From NCBI RefSeq assembly GCF_014700075.1, contig NZ_JACXBU010000001.1, forward strand, positions 620,001 through 684,000: a DNA stretch of 64,000 nucleotides. The letters run 5' to 3'. The notes beneath the pieces were generated by a model. That model searched no databases, was not told the origin of the DNA, and saw nothing but the letters and a program-made list of their open reading frames with translations. The stretch is from Pseudomonas sp. JM0905a. GTDB lineage: Bacteria; Pseudomonadota; Gammaproteobacteria; Pseudomonadales; Pseudomonadaceae. The position numbers and the translations under genes are program-made. Numbering within the stretch: position 1 is the stretch's first letter; each line of letters begins with the position of its first letter. Shown here in pieces: positions 36,968-44,811 of this stretch.

Positions 36968-38050
36968 ATGGACAGTCCGCAGCGATTGATCGAGGCCATG
37001 GCCAGCGGCGCCATGCTGGTGGTCACCGATGAGGATGAAGGCGAAGGCTCGCTGGTGATCGCCGCCGGCAGCGCCGATGCCGGCGCCATCAACTTCATGG
37101 CTCGTGAAGCGCGCGGGCTGATTTGCCTGGCCCTCACCGAGGACCGCTGCAAGACCCTTGGCCTGGAGCTGATGGTGCCCAATTCGCGGGCTCGCCACGG
37201 GATGGGCTTCACCCTGTCCATCGAGGCCCGTACCGGTGTATCCACCGGCATTTCCGCCGCTGACCGCGCGCGTACCATCGCTGTTGCCGTGGACCCGGCC
37301 AGCTCGGCCGTCGACCTGGTCCAGCCAGGCCATGTCTTCCCCTTGCGTGCCCAACCCGGCGGTGTGATGCAGCGCGCCGGCCATGTGGAGGCCGCCTGCG
37401 ACCTGGCGCGTCTTGCCGGGCTGACCCCGGCCGCGGTGCTGGTGTCGATCCTCGACGAGCAAGGGGAACCGGCACGGGGCCAGGCCCTGCGTGAGTTCGC
37501 CCAGCGCCACGGCCTGCCCCTGGGCAGCGTGGCTGACCTGATCCATTACCGAATCCTCCACGAGGGCACCATTCGCCGCTCGGGTGAATACCCCATCCGC
37601 ACCCGCCACGGCGAATTCCGCGCCATCACCTACCTGGACGACTACGAGGGGCACCTGCACCTGGCCCTGGTGCGCGGTGACGTCCGCCGCGACCGCCCCG
37701 CGTTGGTGCGGGTACAGGCAGCGGAGACCCTGCGTGACCTGCTCGACAGCTATCCGAACCAATGGAACCTCGACCGTTCCCTGGCGAAAGTGGCGCAAGA
37801 GGGTGCAGGCGTGGTGGTATTGCTGGCGCACCAGGAAACGCCGGCGACGGTGCTTGAGCAGCTCCAGCAAAGCTCGCAGAAGCCGCGTCCGCCCAGCTTT
37901 CCGCAGCGCACTTTGGGCATCGGCGCGCAGATCCTGCGCGACGTCGGCGTGCGCAAGATGCGTCTGTTGAGTTTTCCGGTGAGTTACAAAGCGGTGTCCG
38001 GCTTCGAGCTGGAGGTCGCGGAATTCGTCCCCTTCGAACCGCAGGAGTGA
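36968..38050 (+). CDS. RibBA-like protein (DHBP synthase domain plus degenerate GTP cyclohydrolase II domain)
   Basis: A 360-aa protein. Residues 1-200 resemble 3,4-dihydroxy-2-butanone-4-phosphate synthase (GFTLSIEARTGVSTGISAADRARTI; GHVFPLRAQPGGVMQRAGHVEAACDLARLAGL). The acidic catalytic loop reads TDEDEGEGSL where RibB has DDEDRENEGD, so one residue is deleted and an Asp is replaced by Ser. Residues 200-360 resemble RibA (GIGAQILRDVGVRKMRLLSFP) but lack the zinc-binding cysteines, as in many proteobacterial RibBA hybrids. It may boost flavin supply for the neighbouring flavoenzymes, or it may have a new role. It overlaps the OYE start region closely (2 bp gap). Confidence 0.8.
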   Translation: MDSPQRLIEAMASGAMLVVTDEDEGEGSLVIAAGSADAGAINFMAREARGLICLALTEDRCKTLGLELMVPNSRARHGMGFTLSIEARTGVSTGISAADRARTIAVAVDPASSAVDLVQPGHVFPLRAQPGGVMQRAGHVEAACDLARLAGLTPAAVLVSILDEQGEPARGQALREFAQRHGLPLGSVADLIHYRILHEGTIRRSGEYPIRTRHGEFRAITYLDDYEGHLHLALVRGDVRRDRPALVRVQAAETLRDLLDSYPNQWNLDRSLAKVAQEGAGVVVLLAHQETPATVLEQLQQSSQKPRPPSFPQRTLGIGAQILRDVGVRKMRLLSFPVSYKAVSGFELEVAEFVPFEPQE

Positions 38051-38052
38051 GC

Positions 38053-39264
38053 ATGAGCAACGAACTGGACAGGCTGCTGAGCCCCGTCAGGCTGGCCGGC
38101 CTGACCTTGCGAAATCGCATGATCAAGACTGCGACATTCGAGGGGATGTGCCCCGGCGGTGTGCCGGGTGACGACCTGATCAACCACCACGCCGCCATGG
38201 CCCGCGGCGGTGTCGGCCTGACCACGGTGGCCTATTGCGGTGTCTCTCCGGATGGCCTGACCTTCCCGGACCAGATGTGGATGCATGCCGGCATCTTCCC
38301 GCAGTTGCAGCGCCTGACCGCAGCGGTGCATGCCGAGGGTGGTGCCATTTCCGCCCAGCTCGCCCACTGTGGCTACTTCAGCCGCAATCGCCCGCGCAAC
38401 ATCCCACGGCCGCGCGGTCCCAGCGCCTGTATCAATCAGTACGGGCTGTTCTCCGGCATTCCCTTCGGCGGTGCCATGGGCATCGCCGATATCGGCCGTA
38501 CCGTCGCCGAGTACGCTGCGGCGGCCAGCCTGGTCCGTGACGCGGGATTCGACGCCGTCGAAATCCACATGGGACATGGCTACCTGCTCAGCCAGTTCAT
38601 CTCCCCGGCGCTGAACAAGCGTCGCGACGCCTATGGCGGCTTGCTGGAAAACCGCATGCGTCTGCCGCTGCAGGTGCTGGCGGCGGTGCGCGGCGCCGTG
38701 GGACGGGATTTCCCGATCCTCGCCAAGCTCAACTTGAGCGATGGGTTCAAGGGCGGTCTGGACATAGAGGACGCCTGCCAGGCCGCGCGATTGCTGGAGC
38801 AGGCCGGGCTGGACGCCATCGTCATGAGCGGTGGGCTGGTCAGCCGCACGCCGATGTTCCTCTTCCGTGGTGACAGCCCATTGCAGCAGATGGTGCCGCT
38901 GGAGAAGAACCCGTTGCAGCGCACGGCGATGAAATGGTTTGGCGGCGCTAGCTTCCCGGACCTGCCGTTCGAAGAACTCTACTTCCTCGAACTGGCCCGG
39001 CAGATGCGCCGCGCGGTGTCCATGCCCTTGGTGTACCTGGGCGGCGTGTCCAGCGCCGATGGCATGGCGCGGGCGGTGAACGAAGGCTTCGACTTCCTCG
39101 CCCTCGGACGCGCCCTGCTCAAGGACCCGCACCTGCCGCATCGCCTGCGGCACGAAGGTGCGAACTGGCGTAGCGACTGCACCCACTGCAACCAGTGTGT
39201 GGCCAGCATGGGGCTGCCGGGCGGGATTCGCTGCGTGCTGAACCAGCCGACGGTGTTTGCCTGA
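38053..39264 (+). CDS. Old yellow enzyme-type NADH:flavin oxidoreductase
   Basis: A 403-aa flavin-dependent ene-reductase. The TIM-barrel signatures are DAVEIHMGHGYLLSQFISPALNKRRDAYGGLLENRMR near residue 175 and, at the C-terminus, a cysteine cluster CTHCNQCV...GIRC resembling the Fe-S ligands of 2,4-dienoyl-CoA reductase and the BaiH/BaiCD steroid reductases. Unlike those, the protein ends soon after the cluster and lacks the FAD/NAD(P) module, so it must be a short form. It likely reduces or oxidises a conjugated enone or dienone. ATG 38053 follows the upstream stop by 2 bp, with CAGGAG as ribosome-binding site. Confidence 0.88.
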   Translation: MSNELDRLLSPVRLAGLTLRNRMIKTATFEGMCPGGVPGDDLINHHAAMARGGVGLTTVAYCGVSPDGLTFPDQMWMHAGIFPQLQRLTAAVHAEGGAISAQLAHCGYFSRNRPRNIPRPRGPSACINQYGLFSGIPFGGAMGIADIGRTVAEYAAAASLVRDAGFDAVEIHMGHGYLLSQFISPALNKRRDAYGGLLENRMRLPLQVLAAVRGAVGRDFPILAKLNLSDGFKGGLDIEDACQAARLLEQAGLDAIVMSGGLVSRTPMFLFRGDSPLQQMVPLEKNPLQRTAMKWFGGASFPDLPFEELYFLELARQMRRAVSMPLVYLGGVSSADGMARAVNEGFDFLALGRALLKDPHLPHRLRHEGANWRSDCTHCNQCVASMGLPGGIRCVLNQPTVFA

Positions 39265-39281
39265 CTCGACGCTGGAGATTC

Positions 39282-39380
39282 CTGTAGGGGCGAATTCATT
39301 CGCCAACCGGTCCGCTGGACCGGCTTGGAAATTCCCGAGGACGCTTCGCATCCCTTGGCGAATGAATTCGCCCCTACAAG
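39282..39380. repeat. Paired REP-like elements, family B
   Basis: Inverted arms of 24 bp (39283-39306 and 39355-39378, containing GGGGCGAATTCATTCGCC and its complement) flank a 48-bp centre with its own hairpin CCGGTCC-GCT-GGACCGG (39307-39323). The family also occurs at 56253-56277 and, degenerate, at 21671-21716. Such paired arms can form a long cruciform and are typical of Pseudomonas REP doublets. It lies between the OYE and SDR 2 genes. Confidence 0.85.
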
Positions 39381-39423
39381 AGCTCCGTCTCCAATCGATC
39401 TCCGAACCAGAAAAGGAACTCCG

Positions 39424-40194
39424 ATGACTCGTGAAGCATTTCCCGAAGGCGTCGCCCTGGTAGTGGGCGGCAGTGGCGGCATGGGCCAGGCGATCTGCGA
39501 GCGCCTGGCCGAAGCCGGCAGCGATGTCGTGCTCACCTACCACCGCAATGCCGAGCGCGCGCAGTCCGTGGCCAGCGCCGTGCTGGAACAGGGTCGCCGC
39601 GCCGAGGCTGTGCAACTGACGCTGGGTGATGAATCAGGTGTTGCCGCGACGCTGCAGAAGCTCACCGCTGGCCGGCGCATTCATACCCTGGTGATCGCCT
39701 CCGGTTCGGATATCAGCCAACCGCGCATCGGTGATCTCGACCTCGCGCAATGGAAGCGGGTGATCGACGCAGACCTCAACGGTTTCCTCAATCTGGTGCT
39801 GTGCCTGCTGCCGCACATGCGTGAGCAGGGCGGTGGTTCGATCGTGCATATCAGCTCCGCCGGGTTGTTCCGCTGGCCCGAGGGGGATGTGTTGTCCGTG
39901 GCGCCCAAGGCCGCCATCGAATCGCTGATCCAGGGCATTGCCAAGGAAGAGGGCCGCCACGGCATCCGCGCTAACAGCGTGGCCATCGGCGTTATTGACG
40001 CCGGTATCTTCCACCGCCTCTGGGCCGACGGCACCTTCGATGAGAAGTGGAAGAACGCTGTGCAGGCCAAGCTTTGCATCAAACGCTGGGGTATGGCCGA
40101 AGAAGTGGCCGAAGCGGTGGCTTTCCTAGCCTCCAATCGCGCCGGTTACACGACCGGGCAGATACTGGCGGTGGATGGCGGATACGGCGTCTGA
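39424..40194 (+). CDS. Short-chain dehydrogenase/reductase-like 2, catalytic tyrosine replaced
   Basis: A 256-aa SDR-fold protein. The cofactor loop is VVGGSGGMGQAI near residue 13. In the active-site helix the usual YxxxK reads SVAPK (DVLSVAPKAAIESL), so the catalytic Tyr is Ser while Lys is kept. The preceding Ser (HISSAGLF) is present. Compared with FabG-type enzymes the length is normal. It may use other residues, bind without turnover, or act as a partner subunit. ATG 39424 has AAGGAA upstream. It is separated from OYE by a REP doublet. Confidence 0.85.
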   Translation: MTREAFPEGVALVVGGSGGMGQAICERLAEAGSDVVLTYHRNAERAQSVASAVLEQGRRAEAVQLTLGDESGVAATLQKLTAGRRIHTLVIASGSDISQPRIGDLDLAQWKRVIDADLNGFLNLVLCLLPHMREQGGGSIVHISSAGLFRWPEGDVLSVAPKAAIESLIQGIAKEEGRHGIRANSVAIGVIDAGIFHRLWADGTFDEKWKNAVQAKLCIKRWGMAEEVAEAVAFLASNRAGYTTGQILAVDGGYGV

Positions 40195-40307
40195 GTTTCA
40201 TCGGTCCGCCCTACGCACGACGCGCTTTTCGTTGGTTGGTCCGGGCGGCGCTCCGCGAGCGCAACGAAGCCAAACATGGCGTGGCATCAGGCCCGCACAG
40301 GTCGCAT

Positions 40308-40340
40308 AAAAAAGCCCCGCATTCGCGGGGCTCTTTTTTC
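40308..40340. terminator. Bidirectional terminator between SDR 2 and the SurE-like gene
   Basis: The stem AGCCCCGC-ATTC-GCGGGGCT (40313-40332) is followed by CTTTTTTC on the plus strand and by TTTTTATG on the minus strand. It ends both the plus operon and the SurE-like transcript. Confidence 0.9.
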
Positions 40341-40353
40341 ATTTACCGAACGC

Positions 40354-41343
40354 TCAGGGCTTCACCCCACCCAGCATCAGCTTCGCCTGTGCCTGGACCA
40401 GTGGCGAGGCCGTGAAATTACCGTCGATGGGCGTAATCACCGCCTTGCCCAGGGATAGCTGGTAAGCATCCCCTTGCTTCTGCTCGGCGGTTGGGGCGGA
40501 CGGCGCGACCAGGTTGACGCGCACCACGCCATCGGCGCCCTGTTGCGGGGCGAAGACCACGTTGCCCCAGTCGCTGATGGGCGCAAAGGCCACGCCGGTT
40601 ACCTGGCCAGCTTCCAGGGCCGGATAGTTGATGTTCAGGCCAGTTGTGCCTGGCAGGCCGATGACGTTGGTCTGGCAGTGGGCCTTGGACTTGCCGCCAC
40701 TGGTCTCGCAGACGCGTTTTGCCTGAGCACCGATGGCCGCGGCCCGGGCGATGACGCGAACGGCGAAGCGCGCGGTGTCATCCATGGCGTTGAGCGTCTT
40801 GAGGTAGCCGGCCTGCGGGTTCTGCGCGATCAGTTGCAAGTCGATGGCAGTGGAAACCGCCACCGCCGGCACGCCCTTGAACATGGCGCGCACGGCCGCG
40901 TTGACGGTGCCGGACATCTGCGTCAGTGGTCCGACGTTGTCGCCGAAGTTGGTGCCCGAGACCACCAGGTCCGGGCGGTTGTCTTTCAGCAGCAGGTCGA
41001 GGCCGACGTTCACGGCGTCTACCGGAGTTCCGATGGCCGAGGTCTTGCCGGCCGGCGGGGTGTAGCCCGCTGGGGCGCCGACGCAGTACTTGTCCTGGGC
41101 CAGTTGGGTGATGGCGACAGCCTGGCCGGGCACCACGACGCTGGCGGCGCCGATGCCGCTGCTGTCGTTTTGCGGGCCGACCAGCGTGACTTGGTGACCG
41201 GCAGCAACCAGCTCCTGATAGACGGCGTTGATGCCAGGGGCGCGGCAGCCGTCGTCGTTGGTCAGGAGAATGTTCAAGGCACTGGCCTGCAGGGAGAGAC
41301 CAAGGGCGGCCGCGCCAATACCGGCGCTCAACAGCGTTTTCAT
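40354..41343 (-). CDS. Secreted SurE-like phosphatase/5'-nucleotidase family protein
   Basis: A 329-aa protein with a signal peptide (MKTLLSAGIGAAALGLSLQASA). The mature part has SurE signatures: ILLTNDDG at residues 24-31 with the metal-binding Asp pair, GTPVDAVN, SGTNFGDNVG near residue 130, and a QMSGTVNAAVRAMFKGVPAVAVS segment. SurE itself is cytoplasmic, so a periplasmic or secreted member inside a catabolic cluster is unusual. It might act on phosphate esters or bind a ligand. ATG 41343 has GAGGAA and an overlapping CA motif. Sequence beyond residue 200 diverges from classical SurE. Confidence 0.82.
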   Translation of the reverse strand: MKTLLSAGIGAAALGLSLQASALNILLTNDDGCRAPGINAVYQELVAAGHQVTLVGPQNDSSGIGAASVVVPGQAVAITQLAQDKYCVGAPAGYTPPAGKTSAIGTPVDAVNVGLDLLLKDNRPDLVVSGTNFGDNVGPLTQMSGTVNAAVRAMFKGVPAVAVSTAIDLQLIAQNPQAGYLKTLNAMDDTARFAVRVIARAAAIGAQAKRVCETSGGKSKAHCQTNVIGLPGTTGLNINYPALEAGQVTGVAFAPISDWGNVVFAPQQGADGVVRVNLVAPSAPTAEQKQGDAYQLSLGKAVITPIDGNFTASPLVQAQAKLMLGGVKP

Positions 41344-41350
41344 TATTGTT
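41343..41350 (-). promoter_or_regulatory. CA motif overlapping the SurE-like start
   Basis: The mRNA reads GAGGAA-ACAAUAAUG; AACAATAA overlaps the start codon and fits AANAANAA. Confidence 0.45.
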
Positions 41351-41380
41351 TCCTCGTGAGGTGGGGCTGCTTGGAAAGTG

Positions 41381-41396
41381 CTGACCTTAGGGTCAG
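41381..41396. promoter_or_regulatory. Palindrome upstream of the SurE-like gene
   Basis: CTGACC-TTAG-GGTCAG is a perfect 6-bp inverted repeat 38 bp before ATG 41343. It could be an operator or part of the promoter. It does not match the island box. Confidence 0.4.
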
Positions 41397-41492
41397 TTTG
41401 TTTCAGGTCTTCGAGGGGCTGTTGCAACTGCTACCGATTGGCGGGGCCGTTGCGGCGTCCGCCTCCCGGCATGCCTGGAACGACACGGGAAT

Positions 41493-41531
41493 GCCCTGGC
41501 AACGCCGCCTGCAAGGGCGGGATGCCAGGGC
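41493..41531 (-). terminator. Nested hairpin after the DUF1329 gene
   Basis: GCCCTGGCA (41493-41501) pairs with TGCCAGGGC (41523-41531) and encloses a second stem CCGCC/GGCGG. It starts 11 bp beyond the DUF1329 stop on the minus strand. No U-tract follows, so it may act as mRNA end stabiliser or factor-assisted terminator. Confidence 0.55.
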
Positions 41532-41541
41532 GATGCCGGGG

Positions 41542-42918
41542 TTATTTACCCAGCTTGCGCAGGTTGGCGACGGAGAAGTAATCCGCTTCATAATCGCTGT
41601 TGTTCAGCTTCGCCGGCGGCTTCCCGTTGAGCAGGCGGTCGGTCAGGTAGGAACCGGCGATCAGGTCATGGAAGACCGCCACGCGGGCCTGGAAGCCTTG
41701 CAGGTCGTAGGCGTATGCCGTGGTTTGCATGTTGCTGCGCCAGAGTTGGCCCTTGCCGTCGTAGTTGTCCGCCAGTACGGCGATCCAGGAATCTTCGTCG
41801 ATGTAGAGCACGCGCTTGCCATAGATGTGGCGCTTTCCGGGCTTGAGCGTGGCCTCCAGGACCCAGACGCGGTGCGGTTCATAACGCATGAAGTCAGGGT
41901 TGACGTGGCCGTTGGTGGACAGCAGGTCGTCGAGCTTCAGGCTCGGGTCATCCAGCTTGTAGTTGTTGTAGGGGATGTACATCTCCCGCTTGCCCACCAG
42001 TTTCCACTCGTAGCGGTCCGGGGCACCGTTGAACAGGCGGTCCTCGTCCATTACGCGGAAGCCACCGGCACCGAACGGCGTGTCGTATGCCACGGTCGGC
42101 GCGCGGCGCACGCGGCGATTACCCGGCAGGTATTGCCAGGACTGCGACGGCGAGGCGATTGGGTCGGTGAAGGTGTGGGCGAGGATGATCTCGCCTTTCT
42201 TGCGAGTCGGTTCCAGGGTCTGGACCAGGGCGAAGGCCTGCTGGCCACCGAAGGTTTCCACGGTTTCCTTGGGTGAGTCCCACACCGAGAGGATCTTGTA
42301 ATCCATGGACTCCAACGAGCGGGTACCGTTGGAAAGGGTCAGCGCCATGGTGTAGATGGCATCTTCCTTCCAGGCACGGGCCGGCAGGTTGAGGTTCCAC
42401 ATCAGCTCATAGCCGTTCTTCGGGATCGGGAAGGGCGAGGCGCCAATGGCGTTGACCACGCCGTTGCCGTCGCTGACGAGCTCGGCACTGGTGGCGTTTG
42501 CGAGGGTGCGCTGCAGGACCCGGTCGGAGTAGCGGAAGTCGCGATGGCTGGGATACACCGGGATCTTGAAGGTGCTCTTGTAGCGCTGGAACAGCGCCTT
42601 CTGGCCTTCGGAAAGCTTGTCGGCGTACTGCGCCATGTTCTCGGCGGTGATCACGAACAGTGGCTTCTCACCGGCATACGGATCGCCGTAGGGCGTACCC
42701 GTGCCGGCGTAATTGACCTGGGGTGGAGCGCCCAGCCACTTGCCGCTCCAGGCGGGAATGCTGCCATCGGCGTTGCCGGCTTTTTCGGCCCCCATGGGGG
42801 TGAGGTCGTTGCCCAGGCGCTTGGCCTCTTCCGGGGTGACTTTGGCCAGAACCGGGGTGCTGGCAAGAGCGGCGGCGAGAACGCCGGCCAGGAGCGGGGT
42901 CTTGTTGTAAAGGTGCAT
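41542..42918 (-). CDS. DUF1329 protein, probable outer-membrane/periplasmic lipid or steroid handling factor
   Basis: A 458-aa exported protein with a signal peptide (LLAGVLAAALASTPVLA) and then a LolA/LppM-like beta fold characteristic of DUF1329 (VTPEEAKRLGNDLTPMGAEKAGNADGSIPAWSG at the mature start; GKRHIYGKRVLYIDEDSWIAVLADNYDGKGQLWR near residue 370). DUF1329 and DUF1302 proteins nearly always occur as neighbours and are often induced by hydrophobic substrates such as steroids, terpenoids and alkyl compounds. Uptake or trafficking across the envelope is inferred. It starts 23 bp after the DUF1302 stop, in the same operon. Confidence 0.9.
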   Translation of the reverse strand: MHLYNKTPLLAGVLAAALASTPVLAKVTPEEAKRLGNDLTPMGAEKAGNADGSIPAWSGKWLGAPPQVNYAGTGTPYGDPYAGEKPLFVITAENMAQYADKLSEGQKALFQRYKSTFKIPVYPSHRDFRYSDRVLQRTLANATSAELVSDGNGVVNAIGASPFPIPKNGYELMWNLNLPARAWKEDAIYTMALTLSNGTRSLESMDYKILSVWDSPKETVETFGGQQAFALVQTLEPTRKKGEIILAHTFTDPIASPSQSWQYLPGNRRVRRAPTVAYDTPFGAGGFRVMDEDRLFNGAPDRYEWKLVGKREMYIPYNNYKLDDPSLKLDDLLSTNGHVNPDFMRYEPHRVWVLEATLKPGKRHIYGKRVLYIDEDSWIAVLADNYDGKGQLWRSNMQTTAYAYDLQGFQARVAVFHDLIAGSYLTDRLLNGKPPAKLNNSDYEADYFSVANLRKLGK

Positions 42919-42941
42919 CTTGAGTCTCCTGCGGCAGTGAA

Positions 42942-44582
42942 TCAGAAGCTGTACTTGACGTTGATGCCGAAGTTGTCGCGGTCCGCGAATGGGGTATCGC
43001 CGGCATCACCGAGGAAGGCGTTGTAGCGGGCCTCGACAGTGAAGTTGTTGAGGTAGCGCCAGGTGGTTCCGACACCCAGGCGATGGTCACCCTCACCCAT
43101 GCCGAACGTGCCCGGAACGGAAGAGTCGCCTCCCAGGTTCTGGCTGAAAATCAAGGGAACGGTCAGGTCCCAGCCGTTGAGGATGTTCAGATATTCCAGG
43201 GACAGGTTGAGGGTGTAGCCCCAGGAGCTCTTGTCGAAGTACAGGTCGTCGGTGTTAGGCGTGACTAGCGGGAAGGCGCCGCCGAGACCGTCCGGAACGA
43301 AGGCGGTGAAGCTGGGGGCCTTGTCATTGTCGAGCACCTCGTTGTAGCCAACCTCGCCCGTCAGGGTGGCGTTGTCGGCAAAAGGTGTGGTGCCGATGGA
43401 GTGGATGAAGGACAGCTGCGCCTGCATGGTTTCGGCGCGTACCGGGTGCGGCACCAGGCCGGTATCGGCCAGCACCGGCTGACCGTCGCGATAGCTGATC
43501 TCGCCACTGAAGTTGGTGTCGCCGACCACGGTGGAGAAGCTCGCGCCGTACAGGTCGATATCCTCGAAATAGCGCACGCGGTAGTTGGCGGTGTTCCAGT
43601 CGGTGAGGAAGTCGATCTGCGGTGCCTTGTCATGGAAGCGCACGTAGTACAAGCCGAACTCGGTGTTGTTCAGCGACTCCGCCACGTAGTTCAGCGCCAC
43701 GCCGTACTGGCCGCTGTCGCTGGGGTTGTCGTCGTGCAGGCGGCGAGTGATGCCGAAGGCATCGGTGAAGCCACCTTCGTCGATCTGGTCGGAAACGGAG
43801 AAGAAGCTGCCGACGCCGTCGATTTCAGTCTTTTTCCATTCGTACTGGTAGTAAGCCTGGAGGCTCAGCGCGTCGGTCAGGTCGATCTGGCCGAACACCT
43901 GGCCTACCGGCAGGAAGAGTTCCTTCAGCTCCACACCCGGGGTATTGGCCTTGGTGGCATCCACCGGAGCCATGGCGCCGGAAATACCGTTGCCGATGAA
44001 CAGGCTCTCGCCCCAGCTCACCACCTGATCACCGACGCGCAGATTGAGGTTGTGCCCGCCCAGGTCCCAGGCGCCGTACACATAGTGGTCCAGCAGGCGC
44101 AAATCCTTGCCGTGCTGGTCGATGGTGTCATGGGGGAAGTGGTTGGCTTGCGAGCACTGGCCACCGGCAACGCAGTTGGACGTGCCGGTGTGGTTGTCGT
44201 TGCTGCGGTTGTAGACGTCGTCGTAGAAGCCGCTTGCACGCACGAACAGGCCGAAGTCCTCCTTCCAGTTGAAGTTGGCCTCGGTGAGGAAACTGGAGCG
44301 ATTGGTGATCAGGCTGCCCTTGTCGAAGGCATTGTTGCCGTCGTCGATGTTGGCGATGGCGGGGTTCGGGAAACCGTTGGACAACGCGTGATCCCGGGAC
44401 TCGGTACGCCAGGCGACGGCGTACGTGAGCGTGGTGTCCCAGGAAATCTTCAGATCATCGTTGGGCTGGAAGGATAAGGCCTGGCCTTGCCCTGCATGGC
44501 CGATGGCGAGGCCCACGAGGGCGATGCGGATCGCGGAGTGCAGCGGCTTAAGGGGATGGCCTTTTTTTGTTCTTATCATCAT
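42942..44582 (-). CDS. DUF1302 outer-membrane porin-like protein
   Basis: A 546-aa protein from ATG 44582 (an adjacent ATG at 44579 is equally possible). The signal sequence ends GQGQA and the mature N-terminus LSFQPNDDLKISWDTTLTYAVAWR is typical of DUF1302. Alternating hydrophobic strands and a C-terminal aromatic residue (DNFGINVKYSF) indicate an outer-membrane beta-barrel. It likely admits the hydrophobic growth substrate. It heads the DUF1302-DUF1329 operon, with island box D1 95 bp upstream. A CA-like string AAGAACAA overlaps codons 3-6. Confidence 0.9.
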   Translation of the reverse strand: MMIRTKKGHPLKPLHSAIRIALVGLAIGHAGQGQALSFQPNDDLKISWDTTLTYAVAWRTESRDHALSNGFPNPAIANIDDGNNAFDKGSLITNRSSFLTEANFNWKEDFGLFVRASGFYDDVYNRSNDNHTGTSNCVAGGQCSQANHFPHDTIDQHGKDLRLLDHYVYGAWDLGGHNLNLRVGDQVVSWGESLFIGNGISGAMAPVDATKANTPGVELKELFLPVGQVFGQIDLTDALSLQAYYQYEWKKTEIDGVGSFFSVSDQIDEGGFTDAFGITRRLHDDNPSDSGQYGVALNYVAESLNNTEFGLYYVRFHDKAPQIDFLTDWNTANYRVRYFEDIDLYGASFSTVVGDTNFSGEISYRDGQPVLADTGLVPHPVRAETMQAQLSFIHSIGTTPFADNATLTGEVGYNEVLDNDKAPSFTAFVPDGLGGAFPLVTPNTDDLYFDKSSWGYTLNLSLEYLNILNGWDLTVPLIFSQNLGGDSSVPGTFGMGEGDHRLGVGTTWRYLNNFTVEARYNAFLGDAGDTPFADRDNFGINVKYSF

Positions 44583-44676
44583 GTCGCTCTCGGCGTGACT
44601 GGGCACAGCTCGGCTGCCAGGCCCAATGTGGGGTTGAGTGTGGCGGGCTGACTATGTGGTCACTGCGGGGGCGCAA

Positions 44677-44696
44677 CATCGTCCAAAAAGACTACG
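44677..44696 (-). promoter_or_regulatory. Island box D1 (serves the DUF1302 operon)
   Basis: Reading towards the DUF1302 gene: CGTAGTC-TTTTTG-GACGATG. The strong GACGATG half faces the gene and ends 95 bp from its ATG. Confidence 0.6.
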
Positions 44697-44724
44697 CGGA
44701 TCGGGTCGGCTGAATGCTTCGTCC

Positions 44725-44744
44725 CGTAGTCCCATTGGACGATG
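44725..44744 (+). promoter_or_regulatory. Island box D2 (serves the KstD-like operon)
   Basis: CGTAGTC-CCATTG-GACGATG, ending 68 bp before ATG 44812. D1 and D2 are mirror copies with identical outer halves, 48 bp centre to centre. Confidence 0.65.
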
Positions 44745-44791
44745 TTGGCGCACGGGGGGCTGCCGAGAATCCGGTTGGACTGCTCACACAG

Positions 44792-44799
44792 AACAACAA
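44792..44799 (+). promoter_or_regulatory. CA motif before the KstD-like gene
   Basis: AACAACAA directly precedes the GGGAG ribosome-binding site of ATG 44812. Confidence 0.6.
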
Positions 44800-44811
44800 G
44801 GGAGCAACCCG

